59,508 nucleotides of DNA, taken from NCBI GenBank assembly GCA_041661665.1, contig JBAZTW010000009.1, positions 1 to 59,508 on the forward strand, in the 5' to 3' direction. Made by a program: the position numbers and the translations under genes. Positions 50,082 through 58,973 of the stretch are shown here, piece by piece. The notes under the pieces are model-generated. The model saw nothing but the letters and a program-made list of their open reading frames with translations. It was not told the origin of the DNA and did no database searches. Each line of letters starts with the position of its first letter. The stretch's first letter is position 1. This stretch comes from GWC2-45-44 sp041661665 (GTDB lineage: Bacteria > Planctomycetota > Phycisphaerae > Sedimentisphaerales > UBA12454).

Positions 50082-50933
50082 ATGATAGATGTAGTTTTGA
50101 ACATAGATGCGATACAGGGCATTGAACAAATCGAAGACAATAGTCTTGATTTAATTGTTGCCGACCCGCCGTATGGTCTCGGAAAGGACTACGGGAATGA
50201 TTCGGATAAAAGGCCCAAAAAGGAATTCCTGAAATGGACAGAGCAGTGGCTTGACCTGATTATCCCAAAGTTAAAAAACACAGGGAGTCTTTATATTTTC
50301 GCCACATGGCGATATAGCCCGGAGATATTTGTTTTTATGAAGCAGCGAATGATTATGCTCAACGAGATTATCTGGGATCGTAAAGTCCCGAGTATGGGCG
50401 GCAGCACACGACGTTACTCTTCGGTACACGATACTATCGGATTCTTTGCGAAAACCGAAGACCACTTTTTCGACATTGATGCTATTAGAATTCCTTATGA
50501 CGCAGAAACTAAAAAAGCAAGGTCGCGTTCTATTTTTGTCGGGAAAAAATGGCTGGAGGTTGGGTATAACCCAAAGGATTTATGGTCTGTTTCTCGGCTG
50601 CACCGCATTCATTCGGAACGAGAAGATCACCCCACACAAAAACCGCTGGAAATTATTGAACGTATGGTAAAGGCAAGTTGTCCGGTTGGCGGTATTGTTT
50701 GCGATCCGTTTGCCGGCTCAGGCACTACTGTTGAGGCGTGCATACGAAATGAACGACACTATATTGCATTTGAGATTAACCCTGAATATCACCAAATTAT
50801 TAAAGACAGAATAAAACGAGTTCATTCAGAAGCTAATAATCAATTACCCTTTGACCAGAATCAGGGATATTCCGCACCTTGCTCTGTACAGGAAACATTA
50901 TTTGAAAAACACCAGATAAGTAAATGTGTATGA
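50082..50933 (+). CDS. DNA methyltransferase, N4/N6 type (beta class)
   Basis: 283 residues. The catalytic motif IV is DPPYGLG (28-34) and comes before the AdoMet-binding motif I DPFAGSGTT (about residue 209), the beta-class order. HPTQKP upstream of it is motif X. It should transfer a methyl group from AdoMet to adenine N6 or cytosine N4 in a specific DNA sequence, which cannot be read from the sequence. It lies 3 bp after the restriction-like gene and overlaps the start of cstA by 10 bp. As a mobile defence pair it probably arrived as a unit. Confidence 0.93.
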   Translation: MIDVVLNIDAIQGIEQIEDNSLDLIVADPPYGLGKDYGNDSDKRPKKEFLKWTEQWLDLIIPKLKNTGSLYIFATWRYSPEIFVFMKQRMIMLNEIIWDRKVPSMGGSTRRYSSVHDTIGFFAKTEDHFFDIDAIRIPYDAETKKARSRSIFVGKKWLEVGYNPKDLWSVSRLHRIHSEREDHPTQKPLEIIERMVKASCPVGGIVCDPFAGSGTTVEACIRNERHYIAFEINPEYHQIIKDRIKRVHSEANNQLPFDQNQGYSAPCSVQETLFEKHQISKCV

Positions 50934-52612
50934 TGATTCCGGCAATTGTAATTTCAACTATGCTCATTTTGCTGCTCGGTTATCGAATTTACGGGCGGAT
51001 TATTTCAAAACAAATTGAGCTTGATGATTCTCACCCGACCCCGGCGGTGGAAATAAATGATGGCGTTGATTATGTGCCAGCCAAAATGCCGCTGCTGCTC
51101 GGTCAGCATTTTTCCGCAATCGCCGCGGCAGGACCGATTGTAGGACCAGTATTGAGCGGTATATGGTTCGGCTGGCTGCCGACGATTCTGTGGCTCGTAT
51201 TCGGCGCGATATTTATCGGCGGTGTTCACGACTTTTACAGTCTGGCCGCGTCAATTCGTCACAAAGCGGTGAGTATCGGGCAAATCGTAAAACAATATAC
51301 CTCGCCAAAAGTTCACATCCTTTTCCTGCTTTTTGTATGGCTCGCGCTGATTTATGTAATCATAGCGTTCACGGATATTACGGCGCAAACTTTCAAAACC
51401 GTTGTCGCCCAGGCCGCCTATGGACCCGCTGTGGCGGCATCGTCAATTCTTTATCTGCTGCTTGCCGTTGTGATGGGCGTGCTGCTGTACAAATTCAAAT
51501 TAAAATTGCTGCCGGCGACAATAATTTTTGTGCCGTTGGTTTTGTTTATTGTCTGGTTTGGGCCGAAATGTCCGAAACAGATTCTCGATTTTCTCGACGG
51601 TTTTTCAGTAAAACAATGGGATATCATATTGCTGATTTACTGTTTCATCGCTTCGATAATTCCGGTCTGGCTGCTGCTTCAGCCTCGCGGGTATCTTGGC
51701 GGATGGATGCTTTACGCGGTTATAATCACGGGATTTATCGGCGCGTTCAGCGGCAAATTTTCAATACAATATCCTGCCGTTAATCTCGAAGGCCTGTCAA
51801 GTCTTGCCAATGGAAAAATTTTAATCCCGGCGTTGTTTATCACCGTTGCTTGCGGAGCTTGCTCCGGCTTTCACGGCATCGTCTGCTCAGGCACAACATC
51901 CAAACAGCTTGCGCGAGAAAAAGACGCGATGCCGATTGGTTTCGGCGCGATGCTTTTGGAAAGCCTTGTCGGCGTGCTTGCTCTTATTACGGTTATGATA
52001 CTGCCAAAGGGCGACGCTCTTCTGACATCTGACCCGAATCTTATTTACGCCAACGGCATTGCCCGCTATCTTGGCCTTGTGGGAATAAATTTCAGTATAG
52101 CGTTTCCGTTTGCCCTTTTGGTGTTCTCCACGTTTGTCTATGACACGCTCGATGTCAGCACAAGATTAGCGAAATATATTTTTCAGGAAATCACGGGACT
52201 TGCAGGCAAAATAGGAAATGTTGTTGCGACTGCGGCAAGTTTAGTTCTGCCGCTGGTTTTTCTGCTTCTCACAAAGGAAAAGGCATATCTTGTTGCCTGG
52301 CCGATTTTTGGTACGAGTAATCAACTGCTTGCGAGCCTTACGCTTTTGGCTGTTTCGATATGGCTGGTAAAGACCGGCAAAAAAGCTGTTTATGCTATTG
52401 TGCCGATGCTCTTTATGTTTGTGATGACGATGTGGTCGCTGGTCAATCTGATAATACCTTTCGCCAAATCACTGCCTGCGATTATTCAAGGCCAGTTGGT
52501 TAAAATAGATATTGTTATTGCCGGGGTTTGCGGAATTGTTTTTCTATTGCTGAGTCTGCTGCTGATTAAGGAAGCAATTAAAACACTGCTGCTTGGCAAA
52601 AAAACTTCCTGA
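50924..52612 (+). CDS. cstA: Carbon starvation protein CstA (peptide/pyruvate transporter family)
   Basis: 562 residues, about 16 predicted membrane helices, CstA family. Landmarks: GQHFSAIAAAGPIVGPV, WLPTILWLVFGAIFIGGVHDF, and SGFHGIVCSGTTSKQL. CstA proteins take up peptides or pyruvate during carbon limitation. Its N-terminus begins with several Met codons (ATG 50924, 50930, 50933) that overlap the methylase end, and the ribosome-binding site is poor. The usual upstream region may have been replaced by the R-M pair. Expression control is not visible. Confidence 0.9.
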   Translation: MCMMIPAIVISTMLILLLGYRIYGRIISKQIELDDSHPTPAVEINDGVDYVPAKMPLLLGQHFSAIAAAGPIVGPVLSGIWFGWLPTILWLVFGAIFIGGVHDFYSLAASIRHKAVSIGQIVKQYTSPKVHILFLLFVWLALIYVIIAFTDITAQTFKTVVAQAAYGPAVAASSILYLLLAVVMGVLLYKFKLKLLPATIIFVPLVLFIVWFGPKCPKQILDFLDGFSVKQWDIILLIYCFIASIIPVWLLLQPRGYLGGWMLYAVIITGFIGAFSGKFSIQYPAVNLEGLSSLANGKILIPALFITVACGACSGFHGIVCSGTTSKQLAREKDAMPIGFGAMLLESLVGVLALITVMILPKGDALLTSDPNLIYANGIARYLGLVGINFSIAFPFALLVFSTFVYDTLDVSTRLAKYIFQEITGLAGKIGNVVATAASLVLPLVFLLLTKEKAYLVAWPIFGTSNQLLASLTLLAVSIWLVKTGKKAVYAIVPMLFMFVMTMWSLVNLIIPFAKSLPAIIQGQLVKIDIVIAGVCGIVFLLLSLLLIKEAIKTLLLGKKTS

Positions 52613-52811
52613 CGTATCTTTATTTTTTACAGGTGTTTTAGCCCGTATTTCTCGCCATCAAAATTGAAAAAGACGACAGAGTTAGACAGCGTATGATGGC
52701 AATGAAATTCATCCCTTAAGAAATTATCTCCTTGAAAAATAACTGCTGAAGATGTAGAGTTGTCGAGCTTTCAGGCAGATATAAAAACGGTGTTCTTGTA
52801 CGCAGGACAGC

Positions 52812-52884
52812 GGGCCCGTAGTTCAGCGGTTAGAACAGTGGACTCATAATCCATTGGTCGTAGGTTCGAATCCTACCGGGCCCA
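52812..52884 (+). tRNA. tRNA with CAT anticodon, probably tRNA-Ile2 (lysidine)
   Basis: 73 nt, full cloverleaf: acceptor stem GGGCCCG with CGGGCCC and discriminator A, D arm with GCGG in the loop, anticodon stem with loop CTCATAA, and T arm GTAGG-TTCGAAT-CCTAC. CCA is not encoded. The CAT anticodon could be elongator Met, but the T arm and acceptor look like bacterial tRNA-Ile2, which is read as ATA after lysidine modification by TilS. Telling Ile2 from Met needs comparison with the genome's other CAT tRNAs. Confidence 0.95.
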
Positions 52885-53050
52885 ATTTAGTATAAATCCT
52901 TATAAATAAATAAGTTATATATACACCTTTTAACCCCACAAATTTACTCCAAAAACAGCCACAGGCATACAGAAAACATCCGATTTTTTATGTGCGCAGC
53001 CATAAGAGAGCCTAAGACCTGATGAATATTTAATATTTTCTAAATTATTC

Positions 53051-53113
53051 TTGACTTTCGTGTCTAAAATCTATAAATTGTTAAGAAATTAACGCTGTTG
53101 TTAAAATAACGAT
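53051..53113 (+). promoter_or_regulatory. Candidate promoter and Rex-type operator of the hydrogenase operon
   Basis: TTGACT (53051-53056) and TATAAA (53072-53077, 15-bp spacer) form a weak promoter; TAAATT (53074-53079) would give 17 bp. Directly after is TTGTTAA-gaaa-TTAACgc (53078-53095), matching 12 of the 14 specified bases of the clostridial Rex box TTGTTAA-N4-TTAACAA. A second, shorter dyad TTGTTA-aaa-TAACga follows (53098-53113). Repressor binding here would block the -10 and the start site. Confidence 0.6.
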
Positions 53114-53141
53114 TACCGATAAGGTCTACGGGTTCAAAATT

Positions 53142-53420
53142 ATGACTCCTGAAAAGACGATTGAAAGAATCAGCCAGTACGGGCGGGTCGTCAGCGATTT
53201 GCTCAGTAAGGGCAAAAATCGCACTTATTCGCACGAAATTGCCCAATTGGCAGGTGTTAAAAGCTCGCAGGCGAGATATGGCTTTATGTTCATCGGAACT
53301 AACAGCAAGGCTAATTTTACACCAGTACCATTAAAACTCGGACAGGGAATCGTTGTCGAAAATGTTGATTTGGCAATGTACCTTGAAAAAGTTGCGTTTT
53401 TTACAAGAAATGTAAGTTGA
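53142..53420 (+). CDS. Rex-like DNA-binding domain protein lacking the NAD(H) domain
   Basis: 92 residues corresponding to the N-terminal winged helix of the redox repressor Rex: a TIERISQYGRVVSDLLSKG segment matches Rex RLPxYLRxLxxLxxxG, and EIAQLAGVKSSQARYGFMFIG matches its recognition-helix region ELAxxxGVxxxQVRKDLSxFG. The Rossmann domain that senses NADH/NAD+ (about 120 residues, GxGxxG) is absent, and the chain ends at a stop only 18 bp before the GTG of nuoE. A redox signal would have to come from a partner or another Rex. It may compete with full Rex or act constitutively. A Rex-type operator is just upstream. Confidence 0.75.
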   Translation: MTPEKTIERISQYGRVVSDLLSKGKNRTYSHEIAQLAGVKSSQARYGFMFIGTNSKANFTPVPLKLGQGIVVENVDLAMYLEKVAFFTRNVS

Positions 53421-53437
53421 TTTTTGGAGGTTTTAAA

Positions 53438-53914
53438 GTGCCGACGGTAAAAACAATTTTAGAAAAACATCCAAACGCGAAAAGGGAAAGCCTTATTCCC
53501 ATTCTGCAGGATATTCAGGAAGCGTGCGGGTATCTGTCCCGCGAAGTGATTAACCAGGTTGCCCAGCATATTGACCTGCCGCCGGCAAAAATTTATGGCG
53601 TGGCCACCTTTTACAACCAGTTCCGCTTTCAGCCTTTAGGAAGGTACCATGTTATGATTTGTCGCGGTACCGCCTGTCATGTTAAGGGGTCAAAGAAAGC
53701 ACTTGATATGGTGGTTAAGGCTCTGGGTATCCAGCCGGGGCAAACCACGCGAGACGGTTTGTTCAGTCTCGGCGTTGTGGCTTGTATGGGTGCCTGCGGT
53801 TTGGCGCCAGTCGTGAATATTAACGGTGAATTCTACGCCAAAGTAACTCCCAAAAAATTATCCGGCATCATTTCCGAAATCAGGGACAAGGAGCTTATAA
53901 ATGCAAAAAACTGA
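53438..53914 (+). CDS. NuoE-like [2Fe-2S] subunit of a hydrogenase complex
   Basis: 158 residues from GTG 53438, chosen because GGAGG (53426-53430) sits seven bases upstream; an in-frame TTG earlier has none. A thioredoxin-like ferredoxin of the NuoE/HydC family with four Cys for one [2Fe-2S] cluster: C-R-G-T-A-C and, about 40 residues on, C-M-G-A-C. It passes electrons between the NuoF module and the rest of the complex. The N-terminal helical domain (LIPILQDIQEACGYLSREVINQVA) is typical. Its end overlaps the next gene by 14 bp, so subunits are made together. Confidence 0.93.
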   Translation: MPTVKTILEKHPNAKRESLIPILQDIQEACGYLSREVINQVAQHIDLPPAKIYGVATFYNQFRFQPLGRYHVMICRGTACHVKGSKKALDMVVKALGIQPGQTTRDGLFSLGVVACMGACGLAPVVNINGEFYAKVTPKKLSGIISEIRDKELINAKN

Positions 53915-56900
53915 AAATAATGAAAAAAAAATTGGGGCATACCAGTGCTGGCCTGACGCGCTGCGACCTTCCAAAGAATTGATAGCTGAACTTAAGAGCG
54001 GGCCATTTGGCGCTGCTCTGGCCAAAGGTCAGCAGGTATTCGATGATATGGTCGATACTCTGCGTCGGGACAAACTTGCTAAACCAGCGGTATTTGTCGG
54101 AGCCGGAACCTGTGGTATGGGTGCCGGAGCCGGAAAAACTCTCGATGCCATCCGCGAATATTGTAAGACGAAAAAACTCGATGTTGATATTGTGGAAGTA
54201 GGCTGCATCGGCTTTTGTTCAGAAGAGCCGATTGTCGATATCAAACTGCCGGGCAAGGCGAGAGTAAGTTTTGGAAATGTGGTTGCCGAGAATGTATCTA
54301 AATTGTTAGACGATGCCCGTGTTGGCAAGTTCGACCCTGACCATCTGCTCGGACAGTTTCGCAGCGATAGCGGCCAGGCTTGGAAGGGTGTCCAGTATCT
54401 TGATGAGCATCCCTTTATGAAACTGCAGCGCCGCGTAGTACTCGCCGGCAGTGGAATCATCGACCCAACCAATATTGATGAGTATATCGCCCGCGGCGGG
54501 TATTCCGCTATGGCCTGGGCTCTCAAAAATAAAACTGCCCAGGAATTATGCGATTTGGTCGAGTCCAGCGGATTGCGCGGACGCGGCGGCGGTGGGTTTC
54601 CCACAGGGAAAAAATGGAAATTTGCATTGAACCAGGCAGCCGACCAGAAATATTTAGTCTGCAATGCCGATGAGGGCGACCCAGGCGCGTTTATGGATAG
54701 AGCCGTCGGCGAAAGCGACCCGCATAGGCTGATTGAAGGTATGATAATCGCTGCTTATGGTATCGGCGCGACCAAAGCTTATATTTATATTCGTGCCGAG
54801 TATCCTCTGGCTGTGCAGCGTCTTACCGATGCTATCAAACAGGCCCGTGCTTATGGCCTGCTTGGGCATAATATTCTCGATAGCGGCAACGACCTCGATA
54901 TTACTATCAAGATGGGCGCCGGCGCTTTTGTTTGCGGCGAAGAAACCGCGCTGATGCATAGCATCGAAGGCAAACGCGGTATGCCTCGTCCACGTCCGCC
55001 ATTCCCGGCGATTAAAGGTCTTTTCGGCAAACCGACCGTTATCAACAATGTCGAAACTCTGGCCAACCTGCCTATGATTATCGAACGTGGAGCTGATTGG
55101 TTCAGCGCTATGGGAACAAAGACCAGCAAAGGCACTAAAGTATTTGCCTTATCAGGAATGGTTAAACGCACCGGTTTAGTCGAAGTGCCGATGGGAACTA
55201 CCATTAAGCAGGTGGTCTATGACGTTGGCGGCGGAATTCCCAATCGCAAACGCGGCAAAGGCGTGCAAATCGGCGGACCTTCCGGCGGCTGTATTCCCGA
55301 CCACAAGCTGGATATAGAAATTGATTACGAGACGATTAAAACAGTCGGCGCCATTATGGGCTCCGGCGGTCTGGTCGTTCTCGATGAAAGTACCTGTATG
55401 GTCGATTTGGCCAAATTCTTTATGGAATTTATACAGTCGGAAAGCTGCGGGAAATGTATTCCCTGCCGTGAAGGCACAAAGCGAATGCTCGAAATTCTCG
55501 AAGCTATCACCCGTCCTCGCCGCAAGGAGGACAATACTGATGCGCTGATGCGATTCCAGGGTGTGATGCAGTTACGTCAATTAGCTGAAACCATCAAGTC
55601 CACCTCTTTGTGCGGTCTGGGCCAGACTGCTCCTAATCCTGTGCTTAGCACTCTTAACTGGTTCCGCGACGAATATGAAGCGCATATTTTTGACCGTCAG
55701 TGTCCTGCCGGAGCTTGCAGGGAATTGGTTGGAGCGCCCTGTCAGAATAGCTGTCCGGTGGGTACTGAAGTATGGCGTTATGTCGCCCACATTTCCCGGA
55801 ACGAGTATGATGATGCTTATCGAATTATTCGACAGGCTAATCCGCTGCCATCTATTTGTGCACGCGTCTGCCATCATCCGTGCGAGAGCGCCTGCCGAGC
55901 CGGGGTTACCGGCGGCGAACCGATTGCTGTTCGTTCTCTTAAGCGGTTTGTTGTTGAGCGGGTGAATCCGAGTATATGGAAAGAATCAATCAAACCGACC
56001 GACAGTGGTTCTGCTAAAATCGCAATTATCGGCGCAGGCCCGACTGGCCTTGCTGCGGCGAACGCCCTGGCGGTTGCCGGACATAAAGTAACGATATTTG
56101 AACGAGAAGCAAAAGCCGGCGGTATGTTGGTAGGCGCAATTCCTGCCTATCGCCTGCCGCGTGAACTCCTGCAAAAGGAAATTGACGCTTTGCTGAATCC
56201 CAATATCGAAATAAAATATAACGTCGCGCTTGGTCGCGACATTAACATCGACGGACTTTTGGCCGAAGGTTACAAGGCGATTTTCCTTGCGATGGGTTCT
56301 CATCAGAGTCTCAAACTAAAACTGCCGGACGAGAATGTCGAAGGCATAATTCCCGGCATACAGTTCCTTAAGGCTTATAATTTACAGGAAAAGGCTCTGG
56401 CAAAAGGCCGAGTTGGAATCATCGGCGGTGGAAATTCCGCTATGGATGCCGCTCGTGTCGCATTCCGTCAGAAAGGCATTCAGGGCGTTACGATGTTTTA
56501 TCGTAGAACACGCAATGAAATGCCTGCCTACGCCGAGGAAATCGAAGCGGGTCTGGACGAAGGCATTAGGATTGAAGAGTTGGTTGCCCCTGTGGCAGTC
56601 CTCTCGAAAAATGGCAAGCTGACAGGGATGCGGTTCATTCGCAATGAACTTGGTCAACCCGATGCCGGCGGTCGCCGCAGTCCCGTCCCGATTCCTGGTT
56701 CGGAATTTGAAGTTGCTCTGGACACTCTGATAGTGGCGATTAGCGAGCAGCCTGATACTCAGGGTATTCAAAACCTGAATTTGACTAAATGGGGCACTTT
56801 GTCAATCAATGAACAAACCATGGTCACCAGTCAGAAGGGGGTCTTTGCTGCCGGCGATGTGGTTACAGGTCCGGCAACCGTGATAGCGGCTTTGGCGGCT

Positions 56901-57170
56901 GGTAAGAAAGCGGCCGTTATGATAGACCGATATGTCCGCGGACGCATTATGAAAGTTCTGCCGAAACTTCGGCTGCCTTCAGTTTATATCGAACCTGTGC
57001 AGACAGACGAAGAAGAAACAACGGAAATCAAACGGGTTATGTCTCCGCACCTGCCCGCTGAATGTCGCTGCGGCAACTTCAAAGAGGTCGAACTGAGTAT
57101 CAGCGAAGAACAGGCTCTCTGTGAAGCGCGTCGCTGTTTGCGTTGTGATTTGGAATTCACTCAACCTTAA
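53901..57170 (+). CDS. NuoF-GltD fusion: NADH- and NAD(P)-binding electron-transfer subunit
   Basis: 1089 residues. Residues ~60-140 are a thioredoxin-like [2Fe-2S] domain (C71, C102, C106). ~170-590 is NuoF/HydB: FMN/NADH site GRGGGGFPTGKKW (227-239), Rossmann-like GEETALMHSIEGKRGMPRPRPP and a [4Fe-4S] site C516, C519, C522, C571. ~598-1010 is a GltD/NfnB module: two [4Fe-4S] motifs (C601, C606, C614, C618 and C653, C657, C661, C665), FAD site GAGPTGLAAA (711-720), second dinucleotide site GIIGGGNSAMDAAR and the AAGD motif. A C-terminal Cys-rich tail ends it (C1055, C1057, C1074, C1079, C1082). Separate HydB and NfnB or StnC proteins usually carry these jobs. The fusion implies a complex that exchanges electrons among H2/ferredoxin, NADH and NADPH. 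It is between nuoE and hydA. Confidence 0.9.
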   Translation: MQKTENNEKKIGAYQCWPDALRPSKELIAELKSGPFGAALAKGQQVFDDMVDTLRRDKLAKPAVFVGAGTCGMGAGAGKTLDAIREYCKTKKLDVDIVEVGCIGFCSEEPIVDIKLPGKARVSFGNVVAENVSKLLDDARVGKFDPDHLLGQFRSDSGQAWKGVQYLDEHPFMKLQRRVVLAGSGIIDPTNIDEYIARGGYSAMAWALKNKTAQELCDLVESSGLRGRGGGGFPTGKKWKFALNQAADQKYLVCNADEGDPGAFMDRAVGESDPHRLIEGMIIAAYGIGATKAYIYIRAEYPLAVQRLTDAIKQARAYGLLGHNILDSGNDLDITIKMGAGAFVCGEETALMHSIEGKRGMPRPRPPFPAIKGLFGKPTVINNVETLANLPMIIERGADWFSAMGTKTSKGTKVFALSGMVKRTGLVEVPMGTTIKQVVYDVGGGIPNRKRGKGVQIGGPSGGCIPDHKLDIEIDYETIKTVGAIMGSGGLVVLDESTCMVDLAKFFMEFIQSESCGKCIPCREGTKRMLEILEAITRPRRKEDNTDALMRFQGVMQLRQLAETIKSTSLCGLGQTAPNPVLSTLNWFRDEYEAHIFDRQCPAGACRELVGAPCQNSCPVGTEVWRYVAHISRNEYDDAYRIIRQANPLPSICARVCHHPCESACRAGVTGGEPIAVRSLKRFVVERVNPSIWKESIKPTDSGSAKIAIIGAGPTGLAAANALAVAGHKVTIFEREAKAGGMLVGAIPAYRLPRELLQKEIDALLNPNIEIKYNVALGRDINIDGLLAEGYKAIFLAMGSHQSLKLKLPDENVEGIIPGIQFLKAYNLQEKALAKGRVGIIGGGNSAMDAARVAFRQKGIQGVTMFYRRTRNEMPAYAEEIEAGLDEGIRIEELVAPVAVLSKNGKLTGMRFIRNELGQPDAGGRRSPVPIPGSEFEVALDTLIVAISEQPDTQGIQNLNLTKWGTLSINEQTMVTSQKGVFAAGDVVTGPATVIAALAAGKKAAVMIDRYVRGRIMKVLPKLRLPSVYIEPVQTDEEETTEIKRVMSPHLPAECRCGNFKEVELSISEEQALCEARRCLRCDLEFTQP

Positions 57171-57201
57171 TATACTCTCAAATTAGAATGAGGTCTTACA
57201 A

Positions 57202-58923
57202 ATGTTTAATATAGAAATTGATAATCGAAACGTACAAGCGAATGATGGCGAAACCATCCTGGCGGTCTGTAAGCGGGAGGGCATCAAGATTCCTACTCTG
57301 TGCTTTATCGAAGGGCTGACTCCGTCCGGCGCCTGCCGAATGTGCATCGTGGAAGTGGAAGGCTTCCCGGGTTTAATCCCTGCCTGCTCCTATCCGGTTA
57401 AAGAGGGTATGAAGGTGAAAACCTCAACACCGCGGGTTCTCAATGCTCGCAGGACTATTGTTGAACTGCTCCTGAGCGACCACCCCGATGATTGTCTCTA
57501 TTGTCTTCGTAATGAACAGTGCGACCTGCAGAAGCTCGCCCGCGATATGGATGTCAAACGGCTTTCCTTCAGTAAAGTGAAAACCAAACGTCCCGCCGAT
57601 GTTTCAAGTCCTTCGATTGTTCGCAATCCCGAAAAGTGCATCCTCTGCGGCAAGTGTGTAAGAGTGTGCGAAGAAATTCAGGGTGTTTCTGCCATCGATT
57701 TCATCGGACGCGGCTGCAAAACTTTTGTTGGAACTGCTTTCGACGGCGGACTGAATGTCTCCACCTGTATCAATTGCGGCCAGTGTATTTTAGCCTGTCC
57801 GACCGGCGCTCTGACCGAACATTCTTATGTCGATGAAGTTGCCGCTGCGCTTGCAGACCCGGATAAATTTGTCGTTGTCCAGCACGCACCGGCGGTTTCT
57901 GTAACTCTGGCCGAAGAATTTGGCGTAAAACCAGGCAAAGATGTGGATGGCCAGATGGTTGCCGCATTGCGGAGAATGGGCTTCAAACGGGTATTTGATA
58001 CATCTTTTACCGCAGACCTTACAATTATGGAAGAAGGTTCCGAACTGGTTCACAGAATCAAGACCGGCGGCAAGCTGCCTATGCTTACCAGTTGTTCGCC
58101 CGGATGGATAAAATTCGTAGAACAGTTTTATCCCGATATGCTTGAAAATGTCTCGACTTGCAAGAGTCCCCAGCAAATGCTCGGCGCGCTGATTAAGAGT
58201 TTTTTCGCCAAGCGTGAAGGCCTTGATCCGAGCAAAATCATCAGCGTTTCCGTTATGCCCTGCACAGCCAAGAAATTTGAGTGTCAACGCCCGGAAATGG
58301 CGGTCAATTATATCCCCGATGTGGATTATGTACTCACCACTCGTGAATTGGCACAGCTTTTCCGCAGATATGGCTTGGAACTTGGAGCTATGACACCGGA
58401 TACCGCCGATACACCTTTTGGCGAACGAACCAGTGCAGGGAAAATTTTCGGCGCAACCGGCGGTGTGATGGAAGCGGCGATTCGCAGTGCCTATTTTCTG
58501 CTTACCGGACAGGAATATCCGGAAGAAAAAATCCCGGCCATTCGCGGCCTGAAGGGACACAAGGAAATCAAACTTCGCGTCGGCGATTTGGAAGTTGGAG
58601 CAGCCGTGGTCAGCGGACTTGGTAATGCTCGTAAACTGCTTGATGAAATTCGTGCCGGTCGCAAAGATATCCATTTTATCGAGATAATGACCTGCCCCGG
58701 AGGCTGTATTTCCGGCGGAGGCCAGCCTATGGGTACTGATATTGAAGCGGTAAAAGCACGTTTGCAGGCGCTCTATCTGATTGACAGGGATAATCAGGTT
58801 CGGGTCAGCCATAAAAACGAATCTGTTGGGCGGTTGTACCGTGAATTTCTGGGTGAACCCCTCGGCAAGGTGAGTCATCACCTGCTGCATACGCATTACA
58901 AAAAACGTGATATTAAAGTATAA
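57202..58923 (+). CDS. hydA: [FeFe]-hydrogenase catalytic subunit HydA
   Basis: 573 residues, group A. N-terminal [2Fe-2S] (C34, C45, C48, C62), His-ligated [4Fe-4S] (H94, C98, C101, C107), two [4Fe-4S] ferredoxin motifs (C146, C149, C152, C156; C189, C192, C195, C199), then the H-cluster domain: L1 TSCSPGW (296-302), L2 MPCTAKKFE (352-360) and L3 MTCPGGCISGGGQP (496-509). In many hydrogenases L1 reads TSCCP, and the second Cys feeds protons; here it is Ser299. The C-terminal HHLLHTHY is the small-subunit-like tail. It makes or consumes H2, presumably confurcating or bifurcating through the NuoF-GltD protein encoded just before. The start follows the previous gene by 31 bp. Confidence 0.95.
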   Translation: MFNIEIDNRNVQANDGETILAVCKREGIKIPTLCFIEGLTPSGACRMCIVEVEGFPGLIPACSYPVKEGMKVKTSTPRVLNARRTIVELLLSDHPDDCLYCLRNEQCDLQKLARDMDVKRLSFSKVKTKRPADVSSPSIVRNPEKCILCGKCVRVCEEIQGVSAIDFIGRGCKTFVGTAFDGGLNVSTCINCGQCILACPTGALTEHSYVDEVAAALADPDKFVVVQHAPAVSVTLAEEFGVKPGKDVDGQMVAALRRMGFKRVFDTSFTADLTIMEEGSELVHRIKTGGKLPMLTSCSPGWIKFVEQFYPDMLENVSTCKSPQQMLGALIKSFFAKREGLDPSKIISVSVMPCTAKKFECQRPEMAVNYIPDVDYVLTTRELAQLFRRYGLELGAMTPDTADTPFGERTSAGKIFGATGGVMEAAIRSAYFLLTGQEYPEEKIPAIRGLKGHKEIKLRVGDLEVGAAVVSGLGNARKLLDEIRAGRKDIHFIEIMTCPGGCISGGGQPMGTDIEAVKARLQALYLIDRDNQVRVSHKNESVGRLYREFLGEPLGKVSHHLLHTHYKKRDIKV

Positions 58924-58973
58924 ATATCCCTGGGAATATTTCCCCTGTGGAATACTAATAATTAGGAGCGACT

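Noticed and set aside
52622..52762. A start-less minus-strand frame of ~47 codons (ending GEKYGLKHL)
   Set aside because: No start or ribosome-binding site and no family match; possibly a gene remnant, but not supportable.
52760..52811. Promoter for the tRNA (TTGTCG...TATAAA)
   Set aside because: Spacing is about 14 bp, too short for a reliable sigma70 promoter.
57790..58896. A 368-codon minus-strand open frame over hydA
   Set aside because: Antisense to a complete HydA with all H-cluster motifs; no ribosome-binding site or recognisable domain.
58924..58945. Terminator after hydA
   Set aside because: The AAATATCCC/GGGAATATTT symmetry has almost no loop and no T-run.
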